From NCBI GenBank assembly GCA_027492795.1, contig JAPUEB010000020.1:22930-86929 (forward strand): 64,000 bases of DNA, in the 5' to 3' direction. Positions 42,528 through 51,207 of the stretch are shown piece by piece (position 1 is the stretch's first letter; every line of letters begins with the position of its first letter). The position numbers were made by a program, and so were the translations under genes. The notes beneath the pieces are model-generated. The model did no database searches. It saw only the letters and a list, made by a program, of their open reading frames with translations, and was not told the origin of the DNA. Source of the stretch: Chryseobacterium sp. (lineage in GTDB: Bacteria > Bacteroidota > Bacteroidia > Flavobacteriales > Weeksellaceae).

Positions 42528-44138
42528 ATGAAAAAATTTATACTTACTTCATTTTTTTTACTCTTCATAAGCATCAATGCACAAAGTGAATTGGTTTTTG
42601 TGTTTTTTAACGGTAAACCAAATGCTGCTGCATTTTACGCAAATCCTCTATCAGAGCTTTCCCAAAAATCTCTAAACAGAAGGACAGCACAGGGAATTGC
42701 ACTTAATATTCAGGATGCACCTTTGGAGCAAACTTATGTGCAGAACATTCAGAATTTAGGGTTTACAGTAATTGATTATTCCAAATGGCTTAATGGAGTT
42801 GCGGTAAATGCTACAGCAGCGCAGGTAACGACTTTGCAGGCACAACCTTATGTGCAAAGCGTGGAAAGTTTTGCGAAAAACTCTCAGGTTGTGGTAAAAA
42901 ATCAAATTCAGCATTCCGATAAATTTTCTGAATTTAATAAAGCGGCTCTTTTTAATTATAATTATGGAACAGGCGCTAATCAAATCGACCAAATAAATTT
43001 AAGAAATCTTCATATAGCTGGCTACAGCGGAAACGGAATTGCTATTGCTGTGATTGACACAGGTTTTCCTACGGTGAACACAGGTTCGGTGTACCAAAGA
43101 TTGTGGACGAATAATAAGATAAAAGGAGGTTATAATTTTATTAATAAAAGTACAGACATTTACAATACCTCATTAAACGCGCATGGCTCCTATGTTTTAG
43201 GTGCAATTGGCGGTTATATCGACGGTTCCTTTGTAGGTTCTGCACCCGATGCAGATTTTTATCTATACGCTACTGAAAATGCCGCGGTAGAAATTCCCGA
43301 AGAACAACTGTACTGGATTATGGCGGCGGAAGAAGCCGACAGACAGGGAGTAGATATTATCAACACTTCATTAGGTTACAGTACTTTCGATGATCCCAAA
43401 TACAATTACACTTACGCTGATATGAACGGTACAAAGTCCTTCATCGCAAGAGGTGCACAAATTGCTTCCGAAAAAGGAATTCTGGTAGTGGTTTCTGCCG
43501 GAAATTCAGGACAAGAACCGTGGCATTACATTACTACACCTGCAGACAATGCTAAAGTTTTTACCATTGGTGCGGTTGATGCAGCTGGAGCTTCTTCAGG
43601 ATTTTCGTCTTATGGTCCCAATGCTTTGGGAGTAATAAAACCCGATGCAAGCGCGCGTGGAACAGCCGCTGCAACTGTTTACAACAACGCTGCCACTTCA
43701 GCAAGCGGAACCTCGCTTTCCGCACCTATTGCAGCAGGAGGAATTGCATGTTTGCTTCAGGCAATTCCGGCAAGTACGTCCAGAGAAGTTATTAAAAACA
43801 GATTGAGAGAAACCGCTTCACTTTATCCCAACAACACCGCTCAAATGGGTTATGGAATTTTAAATTTTGGAAATGTGTTGCAAACTTATTTGGAAACAGA
43901 CCATTTACAGCTTAATGATCAATTTTTAATTTATCCCAATCCTACAACAGACCGAATTTATTTCAGAACTTTTGAAAAAATACAAAATGTTGAACTTTAC
44001 GATAATACGGGAAGACTTTTACTTACCAAAAAACCTATGAATAACTCTTTAGAACTTGATTTTCTGGAAAAAGGTGTTTATTACGTAAAAGCAAAAACGG
44101 AAAAGAATACCTACATTCAAAAAGTAATCAAAAAATAA
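42528..44138 (+). CDS. S8 family subtilisin-like serine protease with T9SS sorting domain
   Basis: A 536-aa secreted protease. The start at MKKFILTSFFLLF gives a signal peptide (ends ISINAQ). The longest frame begins 216 bp earlier, inside the divergent aminotransferase gene, and was rejected. The catalytic triad is D177 (AVIDTGF), H219 (NAHGSYV) and S396 (SGTSLSAPIAAG). A short prodomain precedes it. The last ~75 residues are a type A sorting domain (FLIYPNPTTDRIYF ... YIQKVIKK). It is probably secreted and anchored through T9SS. Its stop codon forms the edge of a MITE-like element. Confidence 0.95.
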   Translation: MKKFILTSFFLLFISINAQSELVFVFFNGKPNAAAFYANPLSELSQKSLNRRTAQGIALNIQDAPLEQTYVQNIQNLGFTVIDYSKWLNGVAVNATAAQVTTLQAQPYVQSVESFAKNSQVVVKNQIQHSDKFSEFNKAALFNYNYGTGANQIDQINLRNLHIAGYSGNGIAIAVIDTGFPTVNTGSVYQRLWTNNKIKGGYNFINKSTDIYNTSLNAHGSYVLGAIGGYIDGSFVGSAPDADFYLYATENAAVEIPEEQLYWIMAAEEADRQGVDIINTSLGYSTFDDPKYNYTYADMNGTKSFIARGAQIASEKGILVVVSAGNSGQEPWHYITTPADNAKVFTIGAVDAAGASSGFSSYGPNALGVIKPDASARGTAAATVYNNAATSASGTSLSAPIAAGGIACLLQAIPASTSREVIKNRLRETASLYPNNTAQMGYGILNFGNVLQTYLETDHLQLNDQFLIYPNPTTDRIYFRTFEKIQNVELYDNTGRLLLTKKPMNNSLELDFLEKGVYYVKAKTEKNTYIQKVIKK

Positions 44139-44333
44139 TTTTTTGAGATCATAACTTAACTTCATATTTAGCAATCCCTATAAACAGACAGTTTGTCATT
44201 CCGTAGGAATCTAAATAATCTTTGTAGAGATGCTTTCAGCATGACAAACTTTGTGCATATTTTTTTATTTGGTTGATAATCAACGTTAAAATACTGTTAC
44301 CGTATGCAATTAACTAATGACCTCAATAATTTT
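44136..44333. mobile_element. MITE-like element, copy 2 (about 197 bp)
   Basis: The reverse complement matches the element at 16569-16767 along its length, including the centre with CATTCCGTAGGAATCTAAAT and both ends. The termini are TAATTTTTTGAGATCAT and, reversed, AAAATTATTGAGGTCAT. It begins at the TAA of the protease gene and ends 11 bp before the stop codon of the convergent nuclease gene. Confidence 0.75.
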
Positions 44334-44343
44334 CTTTGCAAAA

Positions 44344-47052
44344 TTAAAAATCAAATTGCACTTTTTTCGTTTCTGTGAAAGGTATTTCGGGATTTAGAAT
44401 TTCTAAAATTAGATTTTTTATAGAAACCATTGCATCGTCCAGATTTCCTTTGGTAAACTGCAAATTTACCACGCCTCTATTGACTTCAGCAAAACTCCAA
44501 ATTCCAGTTTGGATGTTTTTTCCCTGAAACTCAGGAAGATTTTTTACGGCGTAATTGTAGATGCAAAGCTGCAACGCCTGTTTTTTGCTGTCGCGAATCA
44601 AATAATTTTCGATATTTTTTTCTTCAACGGCAACCTTCAATTCTTTGGTTTTCGCCGTTTTATAATCAATAATTCTTAACGTTCCGTTCAGTTCGTCAAT
44701 ACGGTCAATAAAGCCATAAAAAGACACTGTTTGGTTTTCATCCAGATAAAATTCGGCATCTTCAAATCTTTTTTCCAGTGCGATTATTTTTAATTGGTGT
44801 CCGCTTTTTATCAAATTCAAATCATACTCAATTATACTTTTAACAGCGCGAAGAGCTATGGATTTGTGGATAAAATTCATCCCTTTTTCATAAAATTCAG
44901 GCTGATGTTTTAGTTTTTCTATCGCAAGATCTACCTCTTTTAAAAGTTCATCATCATTGAATTCTAAATCGCCGGTAACTAAATATTTGCCTAAAAGTTT
45001 TTCATAAATAGACTGAAGTGCGTAATGCACCAAATTTCCATAATTACGAGCCGAAAGCTCCTCCTCTATTTCGTTGGTTTCTTTGGCTTCCAGCACTTTG
45101 GTAAGATAAAAATCTATCGGATTATAAATGTATGATGTGAGATGCGACGCAGAAACCCTGTTTTTCCAAAGTTCCAGTTGCTCCATCACTTTTGGAGTTT
45201 TTACAATTTCAATGGGCTCCTCATTTATAGGTTCCGAGGAATTTTCCACAATGAAATGTTGTATGTGGTGATGTTGATGTTGATCTTCAAACTCCAACTG
45301 GGTAATAAATCTGCTTTTTTCGCCGGTGTTGATACCCGAACTTAAAGCATTGTATAATAAATGAACCTCCTCTGAATCCTGCAATAAACGGTAAAAATGA
45401 TAGGCATAAATACTGTCGTTTTCCAAAAAAGTATGAAGGTTGAAATGACTTCTTACATCAAACGGAATATAGGTATTCTGAGTATTTCCGAGCGGTAGTT
45501 TTCCTTCATTGATGGAGAGCAGGATAATATTTTTAAAATTCAAAAGCCTTGTTTCCAAAAGTCCCATCACTTGCAATCCGGACAATGGTTCACCTTGAAA
45601 ATCAATTGTTTCTGAATTAATTAATTGATTCACCAAAATTTCCAGCGTCTCCATTTTTATTTCAAACTGAAATGGCTGAATTTGGTTTTTGATGATTTTA
45701 AAAGACTTCTCGAAATGGGAAATATTTTCAAATTGAATATCATCCAACTCATTAAATTTCAATTCATAACAAAAATCAATTAAAAACTCAAGAAATTGTA
45801 CAGGATTTTCAGGTTTTTTAAAAAGTGGAAAGTAAGTGAGCTTTTCCAACTTTTCTTCCAATAGTTTTTTTGAAATGTAAACGATATTTCTCTCTTCAAT
45901 AAGCGCTTTGAATTCATTGATGATTCTCAAATTCTGATCACTATTGGGAAGCTCGTCCAAAACTGGAAGAATATCGTTATAGTAATAAGAACCGGTCTTT
46001 TTTTCAAGCTGTTTCTGTAAATGAAAAATATGTTTTACCGCATTGCTAAAGCCCAAATTTTTCAGCGGAAAACCCATGGTAATATTCAGATTTTCCACAG
46101 AATTTAGGGAATCTAAAGTAGCGGGAAGCAAGTTTTCATCCAATAAAATCACCGCAGTTTCAGAGTCGTCACCTTTATTATTGAGCTCTTTAATGATTTC
46201 TGGGAGAATTTTAGTTTGCGTAACGTTTCCTGAAACCTCATAAACACAAATGTTTTTTGGCTTCGAAAAATCATTTTCTATCCATTTAAAGTCACGACTT
46301 TTATTAAATTCTTTCCAATGTTGGTATTCGCGCAAAAACTTTCCGCCTTCCTGTCGCTCATCGTTCATATAATAATCATCCGCCTGAAAATAAATCTTCG
46401 CTTTATCCCACTGTAAAAGGTTTTTTATCAATTTTTCCTCTACCGGAGTTAGTGCATTGAAGCCACAAAACACAAATTTCTTGTCGGTTTTTTTCGCAAA
46501 TTCTTCAATTTTTTTTGATGCATTTGCATGAATCATTCCCGAAGTTGCCCAATTTTTTTCTTTTAGTTTTTCTTTCAAAACAGGTAGAAAAATGTTCATA
46601 TTTCTCCAGAAATTCAGATATTTTTTTCGAGGCACTTCTTCTTGGTCACCTAAGTTTTGCGCCCAGTCTTTGATGCGTTCTTCATTGAACATGTATTCCA
46701 AAATCTCACGGTCGTTACCCGAAAATTTCAACATATCGTCCCAATCTTTCAGCAATGTTGGAAACCACTTCAAGAAATTGGAAAAGTCATCTTTTGGAAT
46801 GAGGTTCAAAGTGCTATAAACCTCAAAAGCAAAAAGCCAAATAGAAATACCTTTTATTTCCTGTTTTCCCGATATTTCAGTTATTAAATCTTCAACCGTG
46901 AAAAAATCCGGCAAAAAACCGGAATATTGTTTTTCTGCAAGTATCTTTTTGATGAAAACTATAGGTCTTTTCCCCGGCAAAACAATAGTAAACCCCGATA
47001 AATCAGGGCTTTCTTGCAACAATTCTGTAATGATTTTTTCTAAAAACTTCAA
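44344..47052 (-). CDS. PD-(D/E)XK nuclease family protein, AddB-like
   Basis: A 902-aa protein with a degenerate UvrD-like N-terminal region (GFTIVLPGKRPIVFIKKIL, GLLETRLLNFKNIILLSINEGKLPLG). The C-terminal nuclease domain starts with RNYGNLVHYALQSIYEKLL, then has GFIDRIDELNGTLRIIDYKTAK, where the D and the DYK supply the PD-(D/E)XK metal site. Walker motifs are not evident, as in AddB. It probably works with a UvrD/AddA-type helicase encoded elsewhere in double-strand break repair. It lies 30 bp after rsmG on the same strand. Confidence 0.9.
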   Translation of the reverse strand: MKFLEKIITELLQESPDLSGFTIVLPGKRPIVFIKKILAEKQYSGFLPDFFTVEDLITEISGKQEIKGISIWLFAFEVYSTLNLIPKDDFSNFLKWFPTLLKDWDDMLKFSGNDREILEYMFNEERIKDWAQNLGDQEEVPRKKYLNFWRNMNIFLPVLKEKLKEKNWATSGMIHANASKKIEEFAKKTDKKFVFCGFNALTPVEEKLIKNLLQWDKAKIYFQADDYYMNDERQEGGKFLREYQHWKEFNKSRDFKWIENDFSKPKNICVYEVSGNVTQTKILPEIIKELNNKGDDSETAVILLDENLLPATLDSLNSVENLNITMGFPLKNLGFSNAVKHIFHLQKQLEKKTGSYYYNDILPVLDELPNSDQNLRIINEFKALIEERNIVYISKKLLEEKLEKLTYFPLFKKPENPVQFLEFLIDFCYELKFNELDDIQFENISHFEKSFKIIKNQIQPFQFEIKMETLEILVNQLINSETIDFQGEPLSGLQVMGLLETRLLNFKNIILLSINEGKLPLGNTQNTYIPFDVRSHFNLHTFLENDSIYAYHFYRLLQDSEEVHLLYNALSSGINTGEKSRFITQLEFEDQHQHHHIQHFIVENSSEPINEEPIEIVKTPKVMEQLELWKNRVSASHLTSYIYNPIDFYLTKVLEAKETNEIEEELSARNYGNLVHYALQSIYEKLLGKYLVTGDLEFNDDELLKEVDLAIEKLKHQPEFYEKGMNFIHKSIALRAVKSIIEYDLNLIKSGHQLKIIALEKRFEDAEFYLDENQTVSFYGFIDRIDELNGTLRIIDYKTAKTKELKVAVEEKNIENYLIRDSKKQALQLCIYNYAVKNLPEFQGKNIQTGIWSFAEVNRGVVNLQFTKGNLDDAMVSIKNLILEILNPEIPFTETKKVQFDF

Positions 47053-47082
47053 ACCTCAATATCTTAACAATTGTAGGATTTT

Positions 47083-47718
47083 TTACGAATTAAAATTTCC
47101 CTTGGATAAATATACCACTTTTTTGGTATCGAAAAACTCTTCCTCGAAATGATTTTTCAGTTGGAAAATTTCACATTTTATACCGGCTAATTCTTCCGCC
47201 AAATCGCCGCCTTTCAGATAAAGAACGCCGTTATGTTTTGGATTGAATTGGTCTTTTTCAAACTTTCCTTTCAGCCAACGAAGAAATTCCGGCATTTGCG
47301 TAACGGCGCGACTTACCACAAAATGAAATTTATCTTTCAGTTTTTCGGCCCTTCCGTGGATTGCGGTTACGTTTTTAAGTCCAAGTCCTTCTGCAACAGC
47401 GTTTACAACCGTAATTTTCTTGCCAATGGAGTCAATCATGGTAAAATGAACTTCGGGAAATAAAATCGCAAGTGGAATCCCCGGAAAACCACCTCCTGTT
47501 CCAATATCCAAAACTTTTGTTTCGGGAGTAAACTCCATAATTTTCGCAATTCCCAAAGAATGCAGAACGTGTTTTTCATATAGAGAATCCATATCTTTTC
47601 GGGAAATCACGTTGATTTTTTCGTTCCAGTCTTTGTAGAGTGCTTCCAATTTTTCAAACTGAAGTTTTTGTTCTTCCGTTAAATCTGGAAAATATTTTGA
47701 AATTAATGCTGATGACAT
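47083..47718 (-). CDS. rsmG: 16S rRNA (guanine(527)-N7)-methyltransferase
   Basis: A 211-aa SAM methyltransferase of normal RsmG length. Features are KLEALYKDWNEKINVISRKD, the SAM loop VLDIGTGGGFPGIPLAI, TMIDSIGKKI, and the catalytic-face VVSRAVTQMPEFLRW. It methylates G527 of 16S rRNA, and its loss gives low-level streptomycin resistance in other bacteria. It leads a probable two-gene unit with the AddB-like nuclease. Confidence 0.96.
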   Translation of the reverse strand: MSSALISKYFPDLTEEQKLQFEKLEALYKDWNEKINVISRKDMDSLYEKHVLHSLGIAKIMEFTPETKVLDIGTGGGFPGIPLAILFPEVHFTMIDSIGKKITVVNAVAEGLGLKNVTAIHGRAEKLKDKFHFVVSRAVTQMPEFLRWLKGKFEKDQFNPKHNGVLYLKGGDLAEELAGIKCEIFQLKNHFEEEFFDTKKVVYLSKGNFNS

Positions 47719-47749
47719 AATTTGTTATTTAATGATAAATTGGAAACTG

Positions 47750-47845
47750 CTTTGTCATTCCGAACGAAGCTTGCGGAGTGAAGAATCTGTTAAAATAAAA
47801 AGATTCTTCACTCCATTCGTTCCTCATTTCGTTCAGAATGACAAA
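47750..47845. repeat. GTCATTCCGAACGAAG palindromic element, copy 1
   Basis: TTTGTCATTCCGAACGAAG...GAGTGAAGAATCT pairs with AGATTCTTCACTC...TTCGTTCAGAATGACAAA. It forms a long hairpin between rsmG and the aminotransferase gene. Confidence 0.8.
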
Positions 47846-47940
47846 ACTACATTTATCATCACTTTAGAAGTGCTTTTGATAAATATTTCCTACAAAAGTA
47901 CTTTTCCTTTGTTTTAATTCAAAATAAAAATTTAAAACTT

Positions 47941-47948
47941 TATCTTTG
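47941..47948 (+). promoter_or_regulatory. -7 box TATCTTTG for the aminotransferase gene
   Basis: A TAnnTTTG match 17 bp before the ATG at 47966. Confidence 0.55.
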
Positions 47949-47965
47949 CTTTACAGCAAAAATTT

Positions 47966-49165
47966 ATGGATAAATTATCGGACAGAATCAAAAGGCTCGG
48001 TTATTCGCAGACTTTTGTAATGAGCAACAAAGCCCGCGATATGAAGGCGGCAGGAATAGATGTCATCAGTTTAACGTTGGGCGAACCCGATTTTGATGTT
48101 CCCGAAAACATAAAAAAATCCGCTCTTGAAGCTATTGAACAAAATTACAGTCACTACTCTCCTGTTCCCGGTTTTTTGGAACTTCGGCAAGCAATTTCTC
48201 ACAAATTGAAGCGCGATAATCAATTAGATTATAAACCAACACAAATCTGCGTTTCCAACGGTGCAAAACAGGCTATCTTAAACGTTTTGGCGGCGATTAT
48301 CAACGATGGTGACGAAGTAATTCTTCCCGTTCCTTATTGGGTAAGTTACGATGAAATGGTAAAAATGATGGGTGGAAAATCTATTTTTATAAAAACTTCC
48401 TACGTAAACGATTTTAAAATCACAGCAGAACAGCTTCAGGAAGCCATTACACCAAAAACAAAAGCCATTCTTTACAGTTCGCCGTGTAATCCGTCAGGAA
48501 GTTATTATACCTATGATGAATTGCAGTCTTTGGCAAAAGTAATTGCAAAAAATCCCCAAATAACAGTGATTTCTGATGAAATTTACGAGTTCATCAATTA
48601 CGAAACCACCACAAAATCCATCGCAGCTTTCCCGGAAATTTACGAACAGGTTGCAGTAATCAATGGAATGTCAAAAGGTTATGCTATGACTGGTTGGAGA
48701 ATCGGCTATTCTGCTTGTCCGGAATGGTTGGCAAAAGCTTGCGACAAAATTCAGGGACAAATGACGAGCGGAGCCAATACTGTAGCGCAAAGAGCTTCAA
48801 TAACGGCTTTGAATACAGATCCTTCTGAATACCGATACATGATTGATGAGTTTAAAAAACGTCGCGATATTGTTTTTGAATTGATGAAGGAAATCCCAAA
48901 TTTCAAGGTTTTATTGCCGAAATCTGCATTTTATTTCTTTCCGGATGTTTCTTATTATATTGGAAAAACATTGGACGGCGTAGAAATAAAAGATTCTGAT
49001 GATTTTGCGATGTTTCTTTTAGATAAAGCTCACGTTGGTTCTGTTGGAGGCGTTTCTTTCGGCAGTCCGGAATGTGTTCGTTTTTCTTATGCCGCTTCTG
49101 AAAGCGAGTTGCGTGAAGCGATGCGTAGAATTAAGGAGTGTTTGGAGAAATATCAACAGGTTTAG
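47966..49165 (+). CDS. Class I/II PLP-dependent aminotransferase, aspartate aminotransferase-like
   Basis: A 399-aa aminotransferase. It has ISLTLGEPDFDVPENI near the start, YSSPCNPSGSYYT for the PLP/substrate pocket, and lysine K237 in NGMSKGYAMTGWRIGY, followed by the substrate-carboxylate Arg. This pattern is that of the AspB/prephenate-aminotransferase branch. Its reaction is probably aspartate or aromatic amino acid transamination. It is a single gene flanked by palindromic repeats on both sides. Confidence 0.93.
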   Translation: MDKLSDRIKRLGYSQTFVMSNKARDMKAAGIDVISLTLGEPDFDVPENIKKSALEAIEQNYSHYSPVPGFLELRQAISHKLKRDNQLDYKPTQICVSNGAKQAILNVLAAIINDGDEVILPVPYWVSYDEMVKMMGGKSIFIKTSYVNDFKITAEQLQEAITPKTKAILYSSPCNPSGSYYTYDELQSLAKVIAKNPQITVISDEIYEFINYETTTKSIAAFPEIYEQVAVINGMSKGYAMTGWRIGYSACPEWLAKACDKIQGQMTSGANTVAQRASITALNTDPSEYRYMIDEFKKRRDIVFELMKEIPNFKVLLPKSAFYFFPDVSYYIGKTLDGVEIKDSDDFAMFLLDKAHVGSVGGVSFGSPECVRFSYAASESELREAMRRIKECLEKYQQV

Positions 49166-49192
49166 AAATTTGAACATCAATAAAAGCTTCAA

Positions 49193-49274
49193 GTTTGTCA
49201 TTCCGACGAAGTAGAAATCTCTTCAATAATCAAGAGATTCTTCTCTCCGCTTCGCTTCGTTCAGAATGACAAAC
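49193..49274. repeat. GTCATTCCGACGAAG palindromic element, copy 2
   Basis: GTTTGTCATTCCGACGAAG...AGAAATCTCTT pairs with AAGAGATTCTTCT...CTTCGTTCAGAATGACAAAC. It sits directly after the aminotransferase gene and may serve as its terminator. Confidence 0.8.
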
Positions 49275-49389
49275 CACAATTTCTGACATAAAGCGGACAT
49301 TCGTCATAATTATTTACTAAATCAAAATCAAAAATCTTTTCGATAGTTTTTATTTATCGAAATTAATTTTTTAATAGACAAAACTATTG

Positions 49390-49397
49390 TATCTTTG
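49390..49397 (+). promoter_or_regulatory. -7 box TATCTTTG for the peroxiredoxin gene
   Basis: A TAnnTTTG match leaving a ~26-nt leader before the ATG at 49428. Confidence 0.6.
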
Positions 49398-49427
49398 TGG
49401 TAGAAATAATTTAAAAAACCAAATATT

Positions 49428-50060
49428 ATGTCATTAGTAGGAAGAAAATTTCCAAACATTACGGTAGATGCAATGTCCGAAATGGGCGACGATTTGAAAA
49501 TCAACATTTTTGAAGAAGCTACAAAAAACCAACAAAAAGTGCTTCTTTTCTGGTATCCGAAAGACTTTACTTTCGTTTGCCCGACTGAATTGCACGCTTT
49601 TCAAGAAGCTTTAGGCGAATTTGAAAAAAGAAATACCAAAGTTATCGGTGCATCTTGCGATACCAACGAAGTTCATTTCGCTTGGTTAAACACTCCAAAA
49701 GACAACGGCGGAATTGAAGGCGTTACTTACCCAATTCTTGCAGATACGCACAGAGCTTTGGCAAACGCACTTGGAATTGTGGATCAAGATTTTGAATACG
49801 ATGATGAAGGAAACGAAACTTTCAGCGGTTCCAACGTAACTTACAGAGCGACTTACCTTATCGATGAAACAGGAAAAATTTTCCACGAAGCCGTAAACGA
49901 TATGCCTCTTGGAAGAAACGTGAAAGAATTCATCAGACTAATTGATGCTTACACACACGTTCAAAAGCACGGAGAAGTTTGCCCTGCAAACTGGGAAGAA
50001 GGAAAAGAAGCAATGCACGCCGACAGAAAATCTACGGCAGAGTATCTTGCAAAACACTAA
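49428..50060 (+). CDS. Typical 2-Cys peroxiredoxin
   Basis: A 210-aa peroxidase. The peroxidatic cysteine is C51 in FTFVCPTELHAF and the resolving cysteine is C185 in GEVCPANW. It reduces peroxides, with the disulfide recycled by a thioredoxin; one is encoded 82 bp downstream. It is longer than E. coli AhpC mainly through an acidic loop (FEYDDEGNETF). A hairpin at 50068-50120 separates the two genes. Confidence 0.95.
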   Translation: MSLVGRKFPNITVDAMSEMGDDLKINIFEEATKNQQKVLLFWYPKDFTFVCPTELHAFQEALGEFEKRNTKVIGASCDTNEVHFAWLNTPKDNGGIEGVTYPILADTHRALANALGIVDQDFEYDDEGNETFSGSNVTYRATYLIDETGKIFHEAVNDMPLGRNVKEFIRLIDAYTHVQKHGEVCPANWEEGKEAMHADRKSTAEYLAKH

Positions 50061-50067
50061 TTAATGA

Positions 50068-50120
50068 GATGATTTTTTAATGTGCTGATGCGGTAATGAA
50101 AATCAGCACATTAACTCATC
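50068..50120 (+). repeat. Hairpin between the peroxiredoxin and thioredoxin genes
   Basis: GATGA...AATGTGCTGAT pairs with ATCAGCACATTAACTCATC. It could weaken read-through or stabilise the upstream mRNA. Confidence 0.6.
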
Positions 50121-50142
50121 AAAAAATTAACAAATCAAATTT

Positions 50143-50451
50143 ATGTTTACAGAATTAAGCGAAGACAATTTACAAGATATTGTAAAAAACAACGAAAAAG
50201 TAGTTGTTCAGTATGGCGCTTCTTGGTGCGGAAACTGTAGAATTATGAAGCCAAAATTCAAAAAATTGGCATCAGAAAACGAGGATATTCCTTTCTACTA
50301 TGTGGATGCAGAGAAACTTCCGGAAAGCCGCAAACTGGCTAAAGTGGACAACTTGCCTACTTTCGCCATCTTCAAAAACGGCGAACTGGTGAACCAAGTT
50401 CAGAGCAATCAGGCTGAAAGTTTATACAATTTGTTTGCTGAACTACAATAA
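50143..50451 (+). CDS. Thioredoxin family protein
   Basis: A 102-aa single thioredoxin domain with redox motif C29-G-N-C32 in GASWCGNCRIMKPKF and the cis-proline region NLPTFAIFKNGE. CGNC differs from the canonical CGPC and should raise or lower the redox potential. Next to a 2-Cys peroxiredoxin, it is most likely that enzyme's reductant. A strong terminator follows. Confidence 0.93.
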   Translation: MFTELSEDNLQDIVKNNEKVVVQYGASWCGNCRIMKPKFKKLASENEDIPFYYVDAEKLPESRKLAKVDNLPTFAIFKNGELVNQVQSNQAESLYNLFAELQ

Positions 50452-50458
50452 CAAACCG

Positions 50459-50491
50459 AAAGCCTTTCAAAAATTTTGGAAGGCTTTTTTT
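50459..50491 (+). terminator. Terminator of the thioredoxin gene
   Basis: AAGCCTTTC/GAAGGCTTT stem followed by Ts, 8 bp after the stop codon. Confidence 0.85.
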
Positions 50492-50521
50492 AACAGAAAA
50501 CTTTTTAAAAAATAGTAATTT

Positions 50522-50668
50522 TTAAACCACAAAAGTCACAAAAGCTATAAGAGTAAATAATCAACTGTTTAAAGTTAAAATAAGAATTCATGAAACTTAT
50601 TTTAACTTTAAACAAATTCAAATACTTCTTTAATGATTAATTTCTTTTGTGACTTTTGTGGTTGAAAT
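50522..50668. repeat. Nested palindromic element of about 147 bp
   Basis: Outer arms AACCACAAAAGTCACAAAAG and CTTTTGTGACTTTTGTGGTT enclose a second perfect pair, GTTTAAAGTTAAAATAAG (50567-50584) and CTTATTTTAACTTTAAAC (50596-50613). It has no coding capacity. One outer arm also occurs at 27374-27399. Confidence 0.85.
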
Positions 50669-50705
50669 TTTTTATTTTTCCATCAAAATACATTAAATAC
50701 TAATT

Positions 50706-50957
50706 ATGAAATTACCAATTATCAGACAATTATATCAAACCCAAACTCCTGAAAATTTAGAAAAAACATTAGAGGTTCTGGAAAGTTTCAGCGAATTTCG
50801 GGGGACAACCGAAGAAGATTTAAACGTAGCGGGAGAACTAATCACCAATATTTGCGGTGCATTAGAAGTTCACAACAGCGTGAAAAACGGAATGGTAGAA
50901 CGCGATGCTTTGAATGCTTTTGCACAGAAGGTTTTGGGAAGTATTGACAAACAATAA
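50706..50957 (+). CDS. Small cytoplasmic protein, DUF6952-like
   Basis: An 83-aa helical protein (MKLPIIRQLYQTQTPENLEKTLEVLE at the N-terminus, one internal Cys in NICGALE). I recall short proteins of this kind downstream of peroxiredoxin/thioredoxin genes in flavobacteria and labelled DUF6952, but the name is from memory. The start is supported by a clear MKLP and a terminator right after the stop. Function unknown; the position suggests a link to the peroxiredoxin system. Confidence 0.75.
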   Translation: MKLPIIRQLYQTQTPENLEKTLEVLESFSEFRGTTEEDLNVAGELITNICGALEVHNSVKNGMVERDALNAFAQKVLGSIDKQ

Positions 50958-50976
50958 ATTTCTTTACATAATGATA

Positions 50977-51002
50977 AAAGCGCAGTTTCTTGCGCTTTTT
51001 TT
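50977..51002 (+). terminator. Terminator of the DUF6952-like gene
   Basis: AAGCGCA/TGCGCTT stem followed by seven Ts, 20 bp after the stop codon. Confidence 0.85.
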
Positions 51003-51032
51003 ATGTAAAAATCAATCGAATTTTTCGCACAC

Positions 51033-51088
51033 GTTTCGCGCGGAGGGCGAAACATTGTTAACCTCTTGCGACTTGTCGCTGGAGGATG
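51033..51088. repeat. 56-bp repeat containing GCGACTTGTCGC, copy 2
   Basis: Reverse-orientation copy of 27284-27339, with the same order of GTTTCGCGCGGAG, GTTAACCTC and GCGACTTGTCGC. Confidence 0.8.
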
Positions 51089-51120
51089 CATAGAATCTCA
51101 ATCTTCTTGCACAAATAACT

Positions 51121-51168
51121 TTGCCACGAATGCCGAATAAAAAAAACAATTCGTGCATTCGTGGCAAA
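51121..51168. repeat. Palindromic repeat, GCCACGAATGCACGAAT family, copy 2
   Basis: TTGCCACGAATGCCGAAT pairs with ATTCGTGCATTCGTGGCAA around a poly-A loop; the left arm has lost two bases relative to copy 1. Confidence 0.8.
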
Positions 51169-51207
51169 AAAATCTGAGTCATCTGCAAAATCTGCGAGAG
51201 CAAAACC

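Noticed and set aside
47083..47718. rsmG as a sign of the chromosome origin
   Set aside because: gidB/rsmG lies near oriC in many bacteria, but there is no dnaA, mnmG, parAB or DnaA-box cluster here.
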